64,000 bases of DNA from Apostichopus japonicus (Eukaryota; Echinodermata; Holothuroidea; Aspidochirotida; Stichopodidae), in assembly GCF_037975245.1 (NCBI RefSeq), contig NC_092572.1, positions 21,192,489-21,256,488 of the forward strand, in the 5' to 3' direction. Numbering within the stretch: the first letter of the stretch is position 1; every line of letters starts with the position of its first letter. Positions 46,701 to 57,865 of this stretch are shown here, piece after piece. The notes below the pieces were generated by a model. It did not search any database. It had not been told where the DNA came from and was given only the letters and a program-made list of their open reading frames with translations. The translations under genes and the position numbers were made by a program.

Positions 46701-47298
46701 TATTACATGGCATGAAACTGACTGTTGCAACACGTTGTGAAGGGAGTAACTATTTCCAGCCAATCAAATTACTATATTAGAACACAAGATGAAATTGACC
46801 AATCATAATACAACATCATTGCTCTAACTGGAAATCATATGGTAGAATTTTGATACAATATGGAAAAAAAAAAAAAAATCTTTGACTGAGGTTTTATGAA
46901 TATGTTCACAATGTTGTAACTTTCAAGAGGCTATCAACCTCTTTACAAAATTATGCAAGAAACTGCTGAATACTTGTTTGTAACCTACACAGTATGACAT
47001 TATGGTTGAGTAACTATAGCAGTAGGGTAACCTGTAGCTACAGCCGATAGTGTACCTCTCAACACTTTACTGTACTTCTCATGTTCTCAGCGAGGTAGTA
47101 TATGTTATGTTTTGTCCTTCCCTTTTGCATAACAGAGGAAACCTTTCGGCGGCTCAAGGTTATTTTGATAAGGCCATCAAACTGGCCCGGACAGAAATAG
47201 AAATGGCCCATCTGTATTCCCTGAGTATCGCCGCGGAGGCCCAAGATAAGGTCACAAAGAAATACGCTATCACACCACCAAAGCAGCCTTTCATGTAA
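33205..47298 (+). CDS. TOMM70: TOMM70, mitochondrial import receptor subunit TOM70, complete, 11 exons
   Basis: Exons: 33205-33408, 36250-36423, 37862-37988, 40005-40114, 41180-41292, 42689-42896, 43894-44028, 44482-44706, 45373-45470, 46409-46531, 47136-47298. All join in frame to 559 aa (vertebrate TOM70 is about 608). TOM70 sits in the outer mitochondrial membrane and receives Hsp70/Hsp90-bound carrier precursors for the TOM complex. The N-terminal anchor is near residues 16-38 (WQIAVAIGAPLAVGLAVGAY), followed by an acidic/basic linker and TPR motifs. The clamp TPRs carry KGNKFFKAGQFEKAIKYY, FYQNRAAA and KALFRRAKAFE, with the Asn, Lys and Arg positions expected for binding chaperone EEVD tails. 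C-terminal TPRs include DFAYETLGTIEVQRGNLSAA, and the protein ends KQPFM. The start was chosen at MAANARP; an in-frame ATG at 33166 would add 13 residues. Introns hold three minisatellites, a U2-headed SINE and foldback repeats. Confidence 0.97.
34878..35020 (-). repeat. ACGTGAYCCGCC-family repeat, well-preserved copy
   Basis: On the minus strand it reads head first: 'gtgctttttacgtgacccgc', then 'cacggccaaacggcac', then the body with 'ctcaggtctagcgagcc' and 'cctgcagagacaaaa'. The order is the same as at 1956-2200. In TOMM70 intron 1. Confidence 0.65.
36995..37570 (+). repeat. 40-bp minisatellite in TOMM70 intron 2
   Basis: About 14 copies, some shortened, of a 40-bp unit containing 'ggtgttgggtgtcatcatta' and 'ggtgcattgtagtacagtat'. 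Point variants recur in neighbouring copies, suggesting local expansion. It ends about 290 bp before exon 3. Confidence 0.95.
39350..39870 (+). repeat. degenerate repeats in TOMM70 intron 3
   Basis: Loosely spaced repeats of 'ttcccagtgttattcactaa' with 'gatatggaaatg'-like words, roughly 60-80 bp apart. An old, eroded tandem array. Confidence 0.6.
40375..40940 (+). repeat. 25-bp minisatellite in TOMM70 intron 4
   Basis: About 22 copies of a 25-bp unit centred on 'cattggactatcagggcata', with the last few bases alternating between gtgat, gagtt and gtgtt. The array ends about 240 bp before exon 5. Confidence 0.95.
41671..41864 (+). mobile_element. U2 snRNA-headed SINE-like element, copy 3, with 7-bp target-site duplication
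   Basis: The insert (41678-41857, 180 bp) begins at 'ccttttggctaagatcatgt', about ten bases shorter at the 5' end than copy 1. It has the same body and 3' hairpin and a short A run. The 7-bp repeat 'aatcatg' flanks it (41671-41677, 41858-41864). It is in TOMM70 intron 5, same strand as the gene. Confidence 0.8.
43685..43727. repeat. TA dinucleotide run in TOMM70 intron 6
   Basis: Uninterrupted TA repeats for about 40 bp, followed by a poly-G run at 43803-43814. Confidence 0.9.
44205..44355. mobile_element. foldback repeat in TOMM70 intron 7, copy 1
   Basis: Contains 'catgcttcaaagcactcata' and its imperfect inverted partner 'gggctctgaagcagcacatg'. The same sequence with a few changes is at 45905-46092 in intron 9. 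Confidence 0.7.
45530..45835 (+). repeat. about 42-bp minisatellite in TOMM70 intron 9
   Basis: About seven copies of a unit containing 'agactggagcagattagtag' and 'tgatagtagat'. A poly-G run (45560-45570) interrupts the first copies. Confidence 0.9.
45905..46092. mobile_element. foldback element in TOMM70 intron 9, copy 2, with longer inverted ends
   Basis: Outer inverted ends are 'cagttgggacagttttc' at 45905 and 'gaaaacattgtcccaactg' near 46092. Inner arms are 'tgcttcaaagcactcgtatt' and 'gtacgagggctctgaagca', with about 4 mismatches in 27. No open frame is credible. The size fits a small MITE; the inner arms alone also fit a microRNA-like hairpin. Confidence 0.7.
46205..46290 (-). repeat. 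ACGTGAYCCGCC-family repeat, diverged copy
   Basis: 'ctgtgacggttttgattcgc' and 'gctgatcactta' match the reverse-orientation family head. In TOMM70 intron 9. Confidence 0.4.
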
Positions 47299-47581
47299 TG
47301 AGATGAGCAGACCGCCCTCAGATTCTACCGGTTTGATTGACCGGGCTTTATAAATGTAATGAAGAGCTGAACATTCGGAGATTGAATTCGGTCATCCGAC
47401 TGGCTCCGTTCTAGTAAACCGATGTGATCGTTTCCAGATGGTCTGTTCAGTGGTTTGACTGGATTTATATCTACCAGTGTATGGCGGTAAAAGATAACAA
47501 CAATTCGCAAACTAAACAAATCTGACTCCTGATTGGTTGTTGTCATGTTACCTATTTTGATACCACCAATTGTAATGGTTG

Positions 47582-47587
47582 AATAAA
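47582..47587 (+). terminator. TOMM70: possible TOMM70 polyadenylation signal
   Basis: AATAAA 284 bp after the TOMM70 stop codon. A second AATAAA lies at 49463-49468 and would give a 2.1-kb 3' UTR. The sequence alone does not decide between them. Confidence 0.45.
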
Positions 47588-47589
47588 TT

Positions 47590-49790
47590 GAAGTCAAGCG
47601 AGTGATATAATTGTTTTACAAATTCCAGATGAACATAATTTGTTGTAAATTCCATTCTGCTTAAACAGCTAAACTCTGATCCACCCAGGTCATATACTGT
47701 GTCCCTGGGTCAGTTGCTGGTCCGAATAGGTACGGCCAGAAATCAGTCTGGAGTGCCATCTAGATTTCTGTTTTTTTTTTTATCTCTTCCGCGTTAATTT
47801 CTATACCATGCAAAAAGAACTGGGAATCCAGCCAAACATATTTACATAAATTTGTTTTTGTTTTACTCAGATGGTACTTGCTTTTTCTCGATATAAAATG
47901 ACACAAAATGGTCAAACAGTGTTTGGTCAATGGTCAAACAGTCAAGAATATTTCCTGCTTTTGTGCATCCATACAGCCTGGAAACTGTGCCATGGGTTTG
48001 AAGCAGTCAAATGAGAAAAGAACCTGTTTAGGCTGTGTTTCACAAGCTCAAAATTGTATTAAGTCAATACAAGTGACCTTTAAAAATGATTTAGATTGTC
48101 ATTGGATAGATTTATTTACCTGTGAATGCTTGAAGAACCAATTACCACGGTGACAAGCGTCACATGATACGGTTTGGGTTGCCTTAAAGCTGCTTTTTTG
48201 CATGAATTCTGTAAGTTATAGAACTATGATATTTGATACAAAGATTGCCTAACATTTCATTAGTGTAACTGGTGAAATGTTTATATGTTAAATAATTAAG
48301 AAAAGAGTTATATAAATTGATAGCCCAGTATGAAACCACCAGATACTGACAAATTCAGTTTATATTGCTAATATTTTCATTTTCCCCCCATATTTCATTT
48401 ATCCTCACATTCATATTTAGACCAGAACAAATAGATATATCCTTACTTCGCTTTAAGATGCAAGCCATTATTTGTATATGTTGGACGATAACAATGTAAA
48501 CTTTGCTTGTTTATACTACCTTCTGTTCAGTTGTGCTGCAGAATTCCCCAAACTTTTCAATCTCAAATTCTCCTTTTTTATGTTATTCTGATTTAATTTT
48601 TTTTATATTCCAGCATTCATTCCCTCCATGAAGAAAAAACAAAACAATTTTGCTTCAATTTATCAGCAATCGGAAGAGGGGGCTGGGGGGGCAGGGGATC
48701 GAGGGTCCTATTTAAGACCCTTGATCTATGAGGTCAATGATCTACAAAAAAATATATATATAGCCTAACAGTACTGACTCTATCCAGCAGGCCCTAAGTC
48801 AACTGTGTGTATTAATCAGTATGAACTGTAATGACCTTTGACCTGTAATTTTACATGATTAATGTCTGTATCAGATATCAGCAACAGGTGGTAATGTTTC
48901 TCCTTTTATGATTACAATATCAATCAGGTCCTACCAGACTAACCCATAAGTTAAAGTGACTGCAATTTGAAGCTCTGTGCTTTATCATTGTATTAACAAA
49001 ATAATAGTTTTAGCTAACTGCTTGTCCTCTTCTGAAACCCCCCCCCCCTCCTTCACCCACTCGCATTCCAACCCATTAAACTGTGACATGACAGAAGTGC
49101 AGCTCTGCATATGTTACAACTATAAAGTTTCACTGACACCCTTTTTTGTTAATGTTTTAATGAAAGTATTCCACTCCTGTAGCCTTGGGTCCTGTGTCCA
49201 TCGACGATGCCGTGTGGCTTTGTGGCAAATAGATGATGTTTTTAGCAATGAATCTGTGGGTTAAACATAGTCATTTATGTAAACATGGAAGCCAATATGT
49301 GACAGAATTATGTAACTATATTTGGAACATTGTTCCCTCGGTGTTGTTGTCAATATGAAGGTTAAATACTGACCCAATTATGTAAAGAGGAACTTGCGCA
49401 TCAACATTGAAAGCCAGTGTATCATGTGTTGTATCTTTATGGTATATAATACAAAAGAGAAAAATAAAGCATGATTTCAAAATGATTTTCTAAGTATTTT
49501 CTTTTTGCTTTTAGTTTGAGTCAAACACATATATGAGAATTTTTAATTTAATATGCAAATGCTAAAGAAGATATACAAAGTAACGATAATTTTGTAAGAT
49601 GAAAATAAGGAACGCTGGGAACTGGGCAACGACTTTTAAATTGATGGCTTTAAAATACGTGTCCACTAAACATATGCATTATCTAGTACGCACGATTGAG
49701 ATTGCAGCTTGCTTTGATCTCTCCTCATCAAATACACCGGCATGATGTGACATTAATTTGTTACCTTGTTGTATCGGTACAATAATGGAA
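47590..49790. other. region between the convergent TOMM70 and lectin genes, no gene seen
   Basis: Either long TOMM70 3' UTR or intergenic. A small open frame at 47908-48153 encodes a Cys-containing peptide without a recognisable domain. A poly-C run is at 49039-49048. Confidence 0.4.
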
Positions 49791-49793
49791 AAT

Positions 49794-49799
49794 TTTATT
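49794..49799 (-). terminator. likely polyadenylation signal of the lectin gene
   Basis: AATAAA on the minus strand about 104 bp past the TAA at 49903-49905, a normal distance. Confidence 0.5.
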
Positions 49800-49902
49800 C
49801 ATATAGTGTCTTAACAGTAGTGTAGTATTTTTGTTCGACGAATGTTACTAAGAAATTGCGTTAATAAACAACATTGTTGTTAAACTGTCAGTCCAAATAT
49901 AA

Positions 49903-52900
49903 TTAGTTGATTTCACAAATCCATGTGTTGGAGCTGGAACATGTGACTGGTTGCCAACTCGAGTCATTATGTTTTATCCTTGCGCAATCTTTCTGTTCTT
50001 TGTCGCCGTTAGTTAACATGCTAAAGGTGGCTTCGCTTCCATCTTCCCAAATCCATGTACCTGTATTGGGAATAAGATGAGATCGGATTAATCTTATTTT
50101 TGAGATTGACCAGTGACGTATCCGACGATTGTGTGGGTGGGAAATGGTTGGATGGGGGTGAGGTGGGTTAAGGGATATGGTTGTCATTAAAGAGCAGTGA
50201 TTGAATGATTGTCCTTATTCATTGATTTGAAAACAGCGGGTCAATAAGCGACGTGTCACTAGCACTTGATACAGGCGTAAATGTTACCAAAAAAAGCGCT
50301 TGTGGCGCGTGTGTATCTATACATACATGCATTGTTCATGAGAGGGAACCTGTTTACAAAGACTCCTGTCACATATTTCACACGTTAGTACGCATCATTT
50401 CTTACCGTAACGTGCTAAGGTGACGAAAAGGTTCAGTTACACACTCTCGTGCTGTAATAGTTTTATCTTGTAATCAAGTTTCTCCACAATGATTTAACCA
50501 TCATATTAAAATGTTAAAAAATGAAAGTGTGAACAAGACATACTTTTGTTTTTTCTTTCATAAAGGGGTTATGTGTGCGGCCCCTAAAACATAGGTATTA
50601 TGTTGTGAAAAGATGCCAAAACAACACAATATTTTTGACGGATATTAGTTCCACCCAACGTCAGGTTAGCATGAAATAAGCTGCAGTGAGGATATAGTGA
50701 ATGACATGAATTTGTGAAATGCAGGTTATAACTACTAAAGGGTGTATCATACAATTTTAAAGTTTATTAAGCTATTGAGAACCTCAAAAAGCGGCCGCAG
50801 TAAATTACAGAGCTGGTAAAGTTTAAAGACAGGGGCGGTGGGAGAAGCTTCAATTTTGGGACGGGGATTGCTGGGGTACTTGGAGGGTCATTTGACTTTG
50901 ATTTGAATGCACATAACCCGCGGAGTCACCTCAAAACTTCCCGACGAAAGGTCCACAATTTCCATATTTGCATGTTTTGGTTTTCAATCCCAAAGCAGTT
51001 TACTTCCGTATTACTTACATTTTCAACAAAGAGCATTTATAATTATAATTTTAGTTTTTTTTTTGTTCATCGTTCTAATCTTCTCATTTATAATCACAAA
51101 AACAAAACAAAATGTTTTCATTTTTTACCTAACATGGAGCGCGTTGTATTTAAGAAAACGAGCAGGTTTAAAATTTGAGGTGAAGGGGAGGGGGGGGGGG
51201 GCTGGTCGTGATATACGCTTAAATTGACTCATTCATAGCACTTGGCTAAAGTAAGTACTTTTCAGTACTTTTCGTAACAACACTGTCAGGTATTAGTAAG
51301 ATTGTCGGCTTTTGAAAGGGTAATCATGATTAAGTTTCATGGACAAATGAAAAGGTCCGTGAAAAATAAGGACTGGACATGAACAGGAACCTGTCAAGTA
51401 CATGTGGAGAGGGAGATATATCTTGACAGAACAACGGCTGAATGATCAAGTCTACTACTTTTAATCGAACCATAGGAATTGCCGGGCCTACCTTCTGTGT
51501 CTTTATCGGTCAGCCCAATATAAAAGTGAGCGCTTAAACTCAAGATTACAGATCCGATAAAATCATTCTCCTGCGAGTTCTCAATCTTGACCAGATGGGC
51601 ACCGAAGGAGAAACAGGATGACTGTGCTTCATCCCACGAACCAGTTTCAACAGTCATGTAATAACAGGAGCCATCCAGGCCCACTACCCAGTCACTTGGA
51701 CAGGCTGAAATAAAAAATATTGTTTTCACTTTATAAGAGGATACTTAAATAGGTGACGCAAATAAAAACCCTTATAGCTTATAATTAGTATTGTCCCACA
51801 AATAACATCATGCATACTTCAAAGTCAAACATCTTGTAAGATCACCATACAACCAACTTCGCATCTTGTAAGAAGTATTGTCTCTCTCACTTGAATACAA
51901 GAAGGGTGACTTAACACAAAGTTAATATTGATATATTGTAGACCATTTGCTTGCCACTTTGAGACTTAGTCTAACATACAGACCTCAGATGCAATAGAAA
52001 ACTCTTTTAGAAAATATAAGATTTTTTTTCTAGCCTCTAATAGCATGTTTAATATGTATTACAAACTTGTAGATAAAATGATAGCACCATTTAACATATA
52101 ACCCCCTGATCGAAACAAACAAATTTTCAAGGGTGTGGGGGGGGGGGGGAATTGTAAGCCAGGTTTCGTGACCCCTTCCACAAAAACCGAATCAAGATAG
52201 AGCGTACAGCAGGGGCGTAACGATTCATACTTTTTTGTAATCATTGAATTTTGTAATCCCCGAAAAAATCAAGGGGCTCACCCCTCCCCAATCCGCACTG
52301 ACAGACATAATGCTACAAAACTTTCTAAAGTAAATTACACAAACTTATAACATATAAAGATATGTGCTGCAACATCGCAAATTTCTTAACATTGTTTAAA
52401 AAGTGGCAAAATGGATAGCGCCATCTTTTATCTAGGCACCACCATTTAAATAACATATATTTTCAAAGGCCCCAAACCACGTCCCGCCCTCTGAAAAAAA
52501 GTTAACTTTCCGTTGCTTGCAAGTGAAGTTTTTTTCATGTCGCTACAAAGTGCAGACAGTATTTAACGTGATACCCTTGTTATCTTTTATCTGGACCTGA
52601 GATGTCCATCGCTGCTATGTACACTGTGTTGTGGGTATTGACCGCAGCTGCATTTATTGACTGTACACTAGTGTCTAATTACCGACGGTAGCAAGCTGTG
52701 TGTATTTTCTGGGATCGATGGTGGCGTCTAACACTTCTGTTACACCTCATTCGAAACTAGGTCAGATTACCGGCATGAGACGTTTCTTTTTGCGCGACTC
52801 TTTATTCCATTTAAGGTCTACCGACACTTATACGAACACCATTGACCTAATCACTCTAATAGGCATAAGATTATGAGAAATGATCTGTGTCGCTTCTTGT

Positions 52901-55900
52901 TTGTTTATAATATTTTCTATACTTTTGTACACCTATTCGATGATTATTGTATACTGAATTAATGAATACCTTCTCTAGATGCCGCAGTGGTAATCTGTTT
53001 GTCTGTGCCCAAGGTCTCTGGTACCGTGGTAATAGATGTGGATGAGTCATCCGCCGGGACAGAATTAGTTGCCATGGTTGTAGACTTTCTCACAGTCTCT
53101 GTGTATTCCTCCGTGCTAACTATTTCCAGAGGTGTGGATGCCTCCACAGATGAGATTGGCCCCGATCGGAATAAATCAATGTTACTGGTCGAAGCGGTGG
53201 GAATGTCTGTCGAATGTGACGTCAGAGTTGAAGTAAGGAAAGACATTTCGGTTGAATGATGTTGATATGCTGGTTTAGTCGATTCAGACGTTGATGAGGA
53301 CTTAGCGCCATCATCAACATCTGTGAGGATGCCGTCATTCATGTTTAAGCTGGAGTATAGTTGCGTCTGTAGTTCGGTTAACCATTCGGTTCTATCTGTT
53401 CCTAACACTAGCGGAGAAGCCTCGTTATTTGTGACAGCCTCTGACGTCACAGTCATCGTTTGTGATGGACGTTCAGTCGTTGCGTTACTGTCATTTGTCA
53501 ATGACACGGTACTACTGCTCAACAGTTGACCAATCGATACTGTGGGTTTTCCGTTGGTCTGCAATGCCGTAGTAGGTGGTGTCTCTTCACTTTCATATGA
53601 TGAAGTCATGAGTTTGGTAGGGTTGGTGGTGGTTGCTGGGAGGGTAGTCAGCTTAAATGCGGCCGACTTTCTCGCTGTGGAGAATTCACTACTACTAACA
53701 GTCAGTTCTACTGCTGTGTTCATTCGTGTGGTATCATAAAGTATTGTGGAAGAGTCTTTAGTGTTGTCAATCGTACTTGTGATATGTGTGTATTTGAAAG
53801 GGATCTTCTCAACAGTAACCTTATGTACCGAAGTAGGTGCATCTGTTGACTCGTCAATTTCCATATTGCTCGATGGTAACTCTTATTGAAGGAAAAGAAA
53901 ATGTCACACAATAGTTAACACGCATTGGTTTGCTAACTTCCACTCCATTTATCCCGTCTTTAGGATCGAAAGCCCAGTCGAGATTAATAACAAAACATTC
54001 GTAAGATAGCAACAAAACTAACTGGAAAAACAACAAATATAATAACATGGGACAAATTGGCTTACATTAATATGTATCAAACGGTGAATTTAGTCAGTGC
54101 TTTAGCAAGGAGATCATGATACTTGACCCAATGGCACCCAAGGAAGAGCCCCCATTTTTACATTTGGCACCTCTATAGACACACATATATTGCACTCTCA
54201 TGCGTACTGGACTGGCCGTCGTCATACTACTTACATAGTACATAGGGCTCCGTTTTATTTATTCACAGCACGTTAGTAATACCTATATTAGTTATTGGTC
54301 AGTCGGTCGAATTCCGTTCAAGCCCTAAAATTAACTTCTCTCCCGAGTTTCATGTTGATGTGTCAAGGTAAAAGAAAGGAGAAAATCCACGAAGAGGCAT
54401 ATCTCATCGCAAAATCACTTTAATGAATAATTGCTGATTGGCTACATAACAATTTTAAAATCCCTGAACGCGACACTGAACGAAAAAGCAAAAAGTTTTG
54501 ACCTCAGTCATCATCATTATGATATATTTTGACTATAAGTAATTTGAGGAGGCTCCAAGTCTGTTGAACATTTGTCCTTGTATTCATAGCAAAATATCAC
54601 TTTTCGCTTAAATTGACCTTCGACCTTTCATTCTAAAGGTCTTCAAGGCGCAAGTCCCTAGCTCGAGGCAACTTCCTACCAAACTTGCAATCATCTTACA
54701 AATACGGCCAAACGATCAGCCATCATCTTTTATATACGGCCAAACGATCAACCATCATCTTACAAATACGGCCAAATGATCAACCATCATCTTACAAATA
54801 CGGCCAAACGATCAACCATCATCTTACAAATACGGCCAAACGATCAACCATCATCTTACAAATACGGCCAAACGATCAACCATCATCTTACAAATACGGC
54901 CAAACGATCAACCATCATCTTACAAATACGGCCAAACGATCAACCATCATCTTACAAAAACCGCCAAACGATCAACCATCATCTTACAAATACGGCCAAA
55001 CGATCAACTATCATCTTACAAATACGGCCAAACGATCAACCATCATCTTACAAATACGGCCAAACGATCAACCATCATCTTACAAATACGGCCAAACGAT
55101 CAACCATCATCTTACAAATACGGCCAAACGATCAACCATCATCTTACAAATACGGCCAAACGATCAACCATCATCTTACAAATACGGCCAAACGATCAAC
55201 CATCATCTTACAAATACGGCCAAACGATCAACCATCATCTTACAAATACGGCCAAGCGATCAACCAAATTAAAGGAATTGTCTGGTGGAAGATTTTGATA
55301 CATTGTCCTTGTAGTTATAATTTTTCTCTTTCTAACCATGTAAAAATTGTCCCCATTCGACGTTTTCTTCTTGTAGAAATCTGGTTTTCAAATTCACCAG
55401 TTTCTCACCAAAAGTACCGTTTGTTCGAACGCTTCAATATGGTGATTGACGTAGTGCTTGCAGATAGGCAAAACAGGCGACTTGAAGTTAGCACTCCCAA
55501 TTCCGCAGCAAATTAACTCACGTGTAAGCACATTGGATTGCCTCATATATATAACGTACATACTCGCGAACGTATATACTACGATGCTCAATTGGTGTAC
55601 TTGTATAGCGTTACACATAGTACACTCACACTCAAACCACAGTTCATAAACTGTTCTTCGAAATCGCTGAAATAAAATTCACGGATCAAATTAACAGTAA
55701 AAGGAAACTTGTAAAGTATTCGTTAAACCGAAAGATGAAACTTGGCGGGATCGATGTCATCGCAGAACTGTGCGATTGTAAACGTTAGAGTAGCCTATAC
55801 ACGCGAACATTCTTCGCGCTGGAGCTGTATACCGCGATGTATAAACAACGAAGAGCCTGCTGTTAAAACTTATCTTGTGTTACACAAAGACCACGAAACC

Positions 55901-57784
55901 ACCGATCTACTACATATATTGCGGCTTAAGGAGTTTTTTAAATCATATCTAATTTATAAGAAATTTCACCGGAATTATTGAAGAAATTGATCGAATTGTT
56001 GCCAGAGCAGAATATAGCACTGAGAAGCTAAGGCTTCGCAGAACTGTCCGATTGTCAACGTTTGAGTACAGCCTACATGCAAACATTTTTCGCGTTGGAG
56101 CTGGATAGCGCGATGTAAAGCCTGAACAACTCGGAGTCTGCTGTTAAAATTTACCTTCTGTTACTCAAAGACCACGGAACCACCGCTCAAGTACATGGCG
56201 GCTTAAGGAGTTTTTGAAAACATATCTAATTTTTAAGAAATTTCACCGGAAATTAAGGAAGAAATTTATCTGTATACAAACGCTGTTTTTGTTGTGATTA
56301 CCGTATAGGTACTGTGCGGAGGGTGGGTTATGACGCAATCTGCTATGGCAGAGCTGACGTCACGTATTGTACTGTTCAAATCATATTTGAAATGTCTATC
56401 CATAACGATTAAAAATCGTTTCTCTGTCAAACGCAACATAAGCGTTCTCATACTTTGACAACATGTTTGGAAAATTATTTACTATTTTTTAAGGTAACTT
56501 CTTTGGGCCACCAGACAATCCTTTTAAGCCAATACACGCGTGAACCTACTCAAATACGGCCAAACGATCAACCATCATCTTACAAATACCGCCAAACGAT
56601 CAACCATCATCTTACAAATACGGCCAAACGATCAACCATCATCTTACAAATACGGCCAAACGATCAACCATCATCTTACAAATACCGCCAAACAATCAAC
56701 CATCATCTTACAAATACGGCCAAACGATCAACCATCATCTTACAAATACGGCCAAACGATCAACCATCATCTTACAAATACGGCCAAACGATCAACCATC
56801 ATCTTACAAATACCGCCAAACAATCAACCATCATCTTACAAATACGGCCAAACGATCAACCATCATCTTACAAATACGGCCAAACGATCAACCATCATCT
56901 TACAAATACCGCCAAACAATCAACCATCATCTTACAAATACGGCCAAACGATCAACTATCATCTTACAAATACGGCCAAACAATCAACCATCATCTTACA
57001 AATACGGCCAAACGATCAACTATCATCTTACAAATACGGCCAAACGATCAACCATCATCTTACAAATACGGCCAAACGATCAACCAAATTAAGCCAATAC
57101 ACGCGTGAACCTACTCAAGTTTGCTCCATCATTAAGCGCACACGAAAAAATCTTGTCGTGCAAAATCCGCGTGGGCTGTTGCGTGCGTGTGTGCTCAGTG
57201 CGAGGCGTTTTGAATGTGCCATTTAATTTTCAAATGTTAATTTCTCATTGATGGTATGGATGTTTAACGTTTAGCATATTTGTTAGAGACAGAGCCTTGA
57301 CTGGTCATTGTGTGTACGTGTTATATTTATCAACTTCCTTATCATTTTATATTCAATAATTTATCCGGCAACAGGGCTGTCAGTCCGAGCTTTGAAGTAA
57401 CTATCAAATTTGTCGAAATTATCAACCAAGTAGTCCAAAGTCCAAAGCAGCTGAAGACATCAACGAGAGAAACCACAAATAAATACAACAGAGAAGCATT
57501 CGATACCGCACATATTGTCCAGTAATGGCCGTAGAGTCCAAGTTATATGCTAAATGCGCCACAGAGTCTCATTAATCGCGTAAAATGACGGCACGTAGTT
57601 GATATGGAAATAATGTCCAGACTTTCCTTTATCGTGAGAATGAAGTCTAAAGTAACTGCAACACCGTTGTACTCTATAAACCTTAGCTTTAGCGTCAAAG
57701 CTATATTCTACTAATACATGCGACTTCTAAATTTTCGTAAGAACAAAATAGTTCTGACGATATCCAAGTCGAAGGTGAGCGACC

Positions 57785-57865
<81 letters not shown>

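Noticed and set aside
54697-57088. CRISPR array
   Set aside because: Units are contiguous with no unique spacers, and the setting is a eukaryotic intron.
54685-57226. Long open frames (195-246 codons) over the 32-bp arrays as genes
   Set aside because: They arise because a stop-free 32-bp unit rotates through all frames. Identical peptides appear in overlapping frames and there is no independent coding signal.
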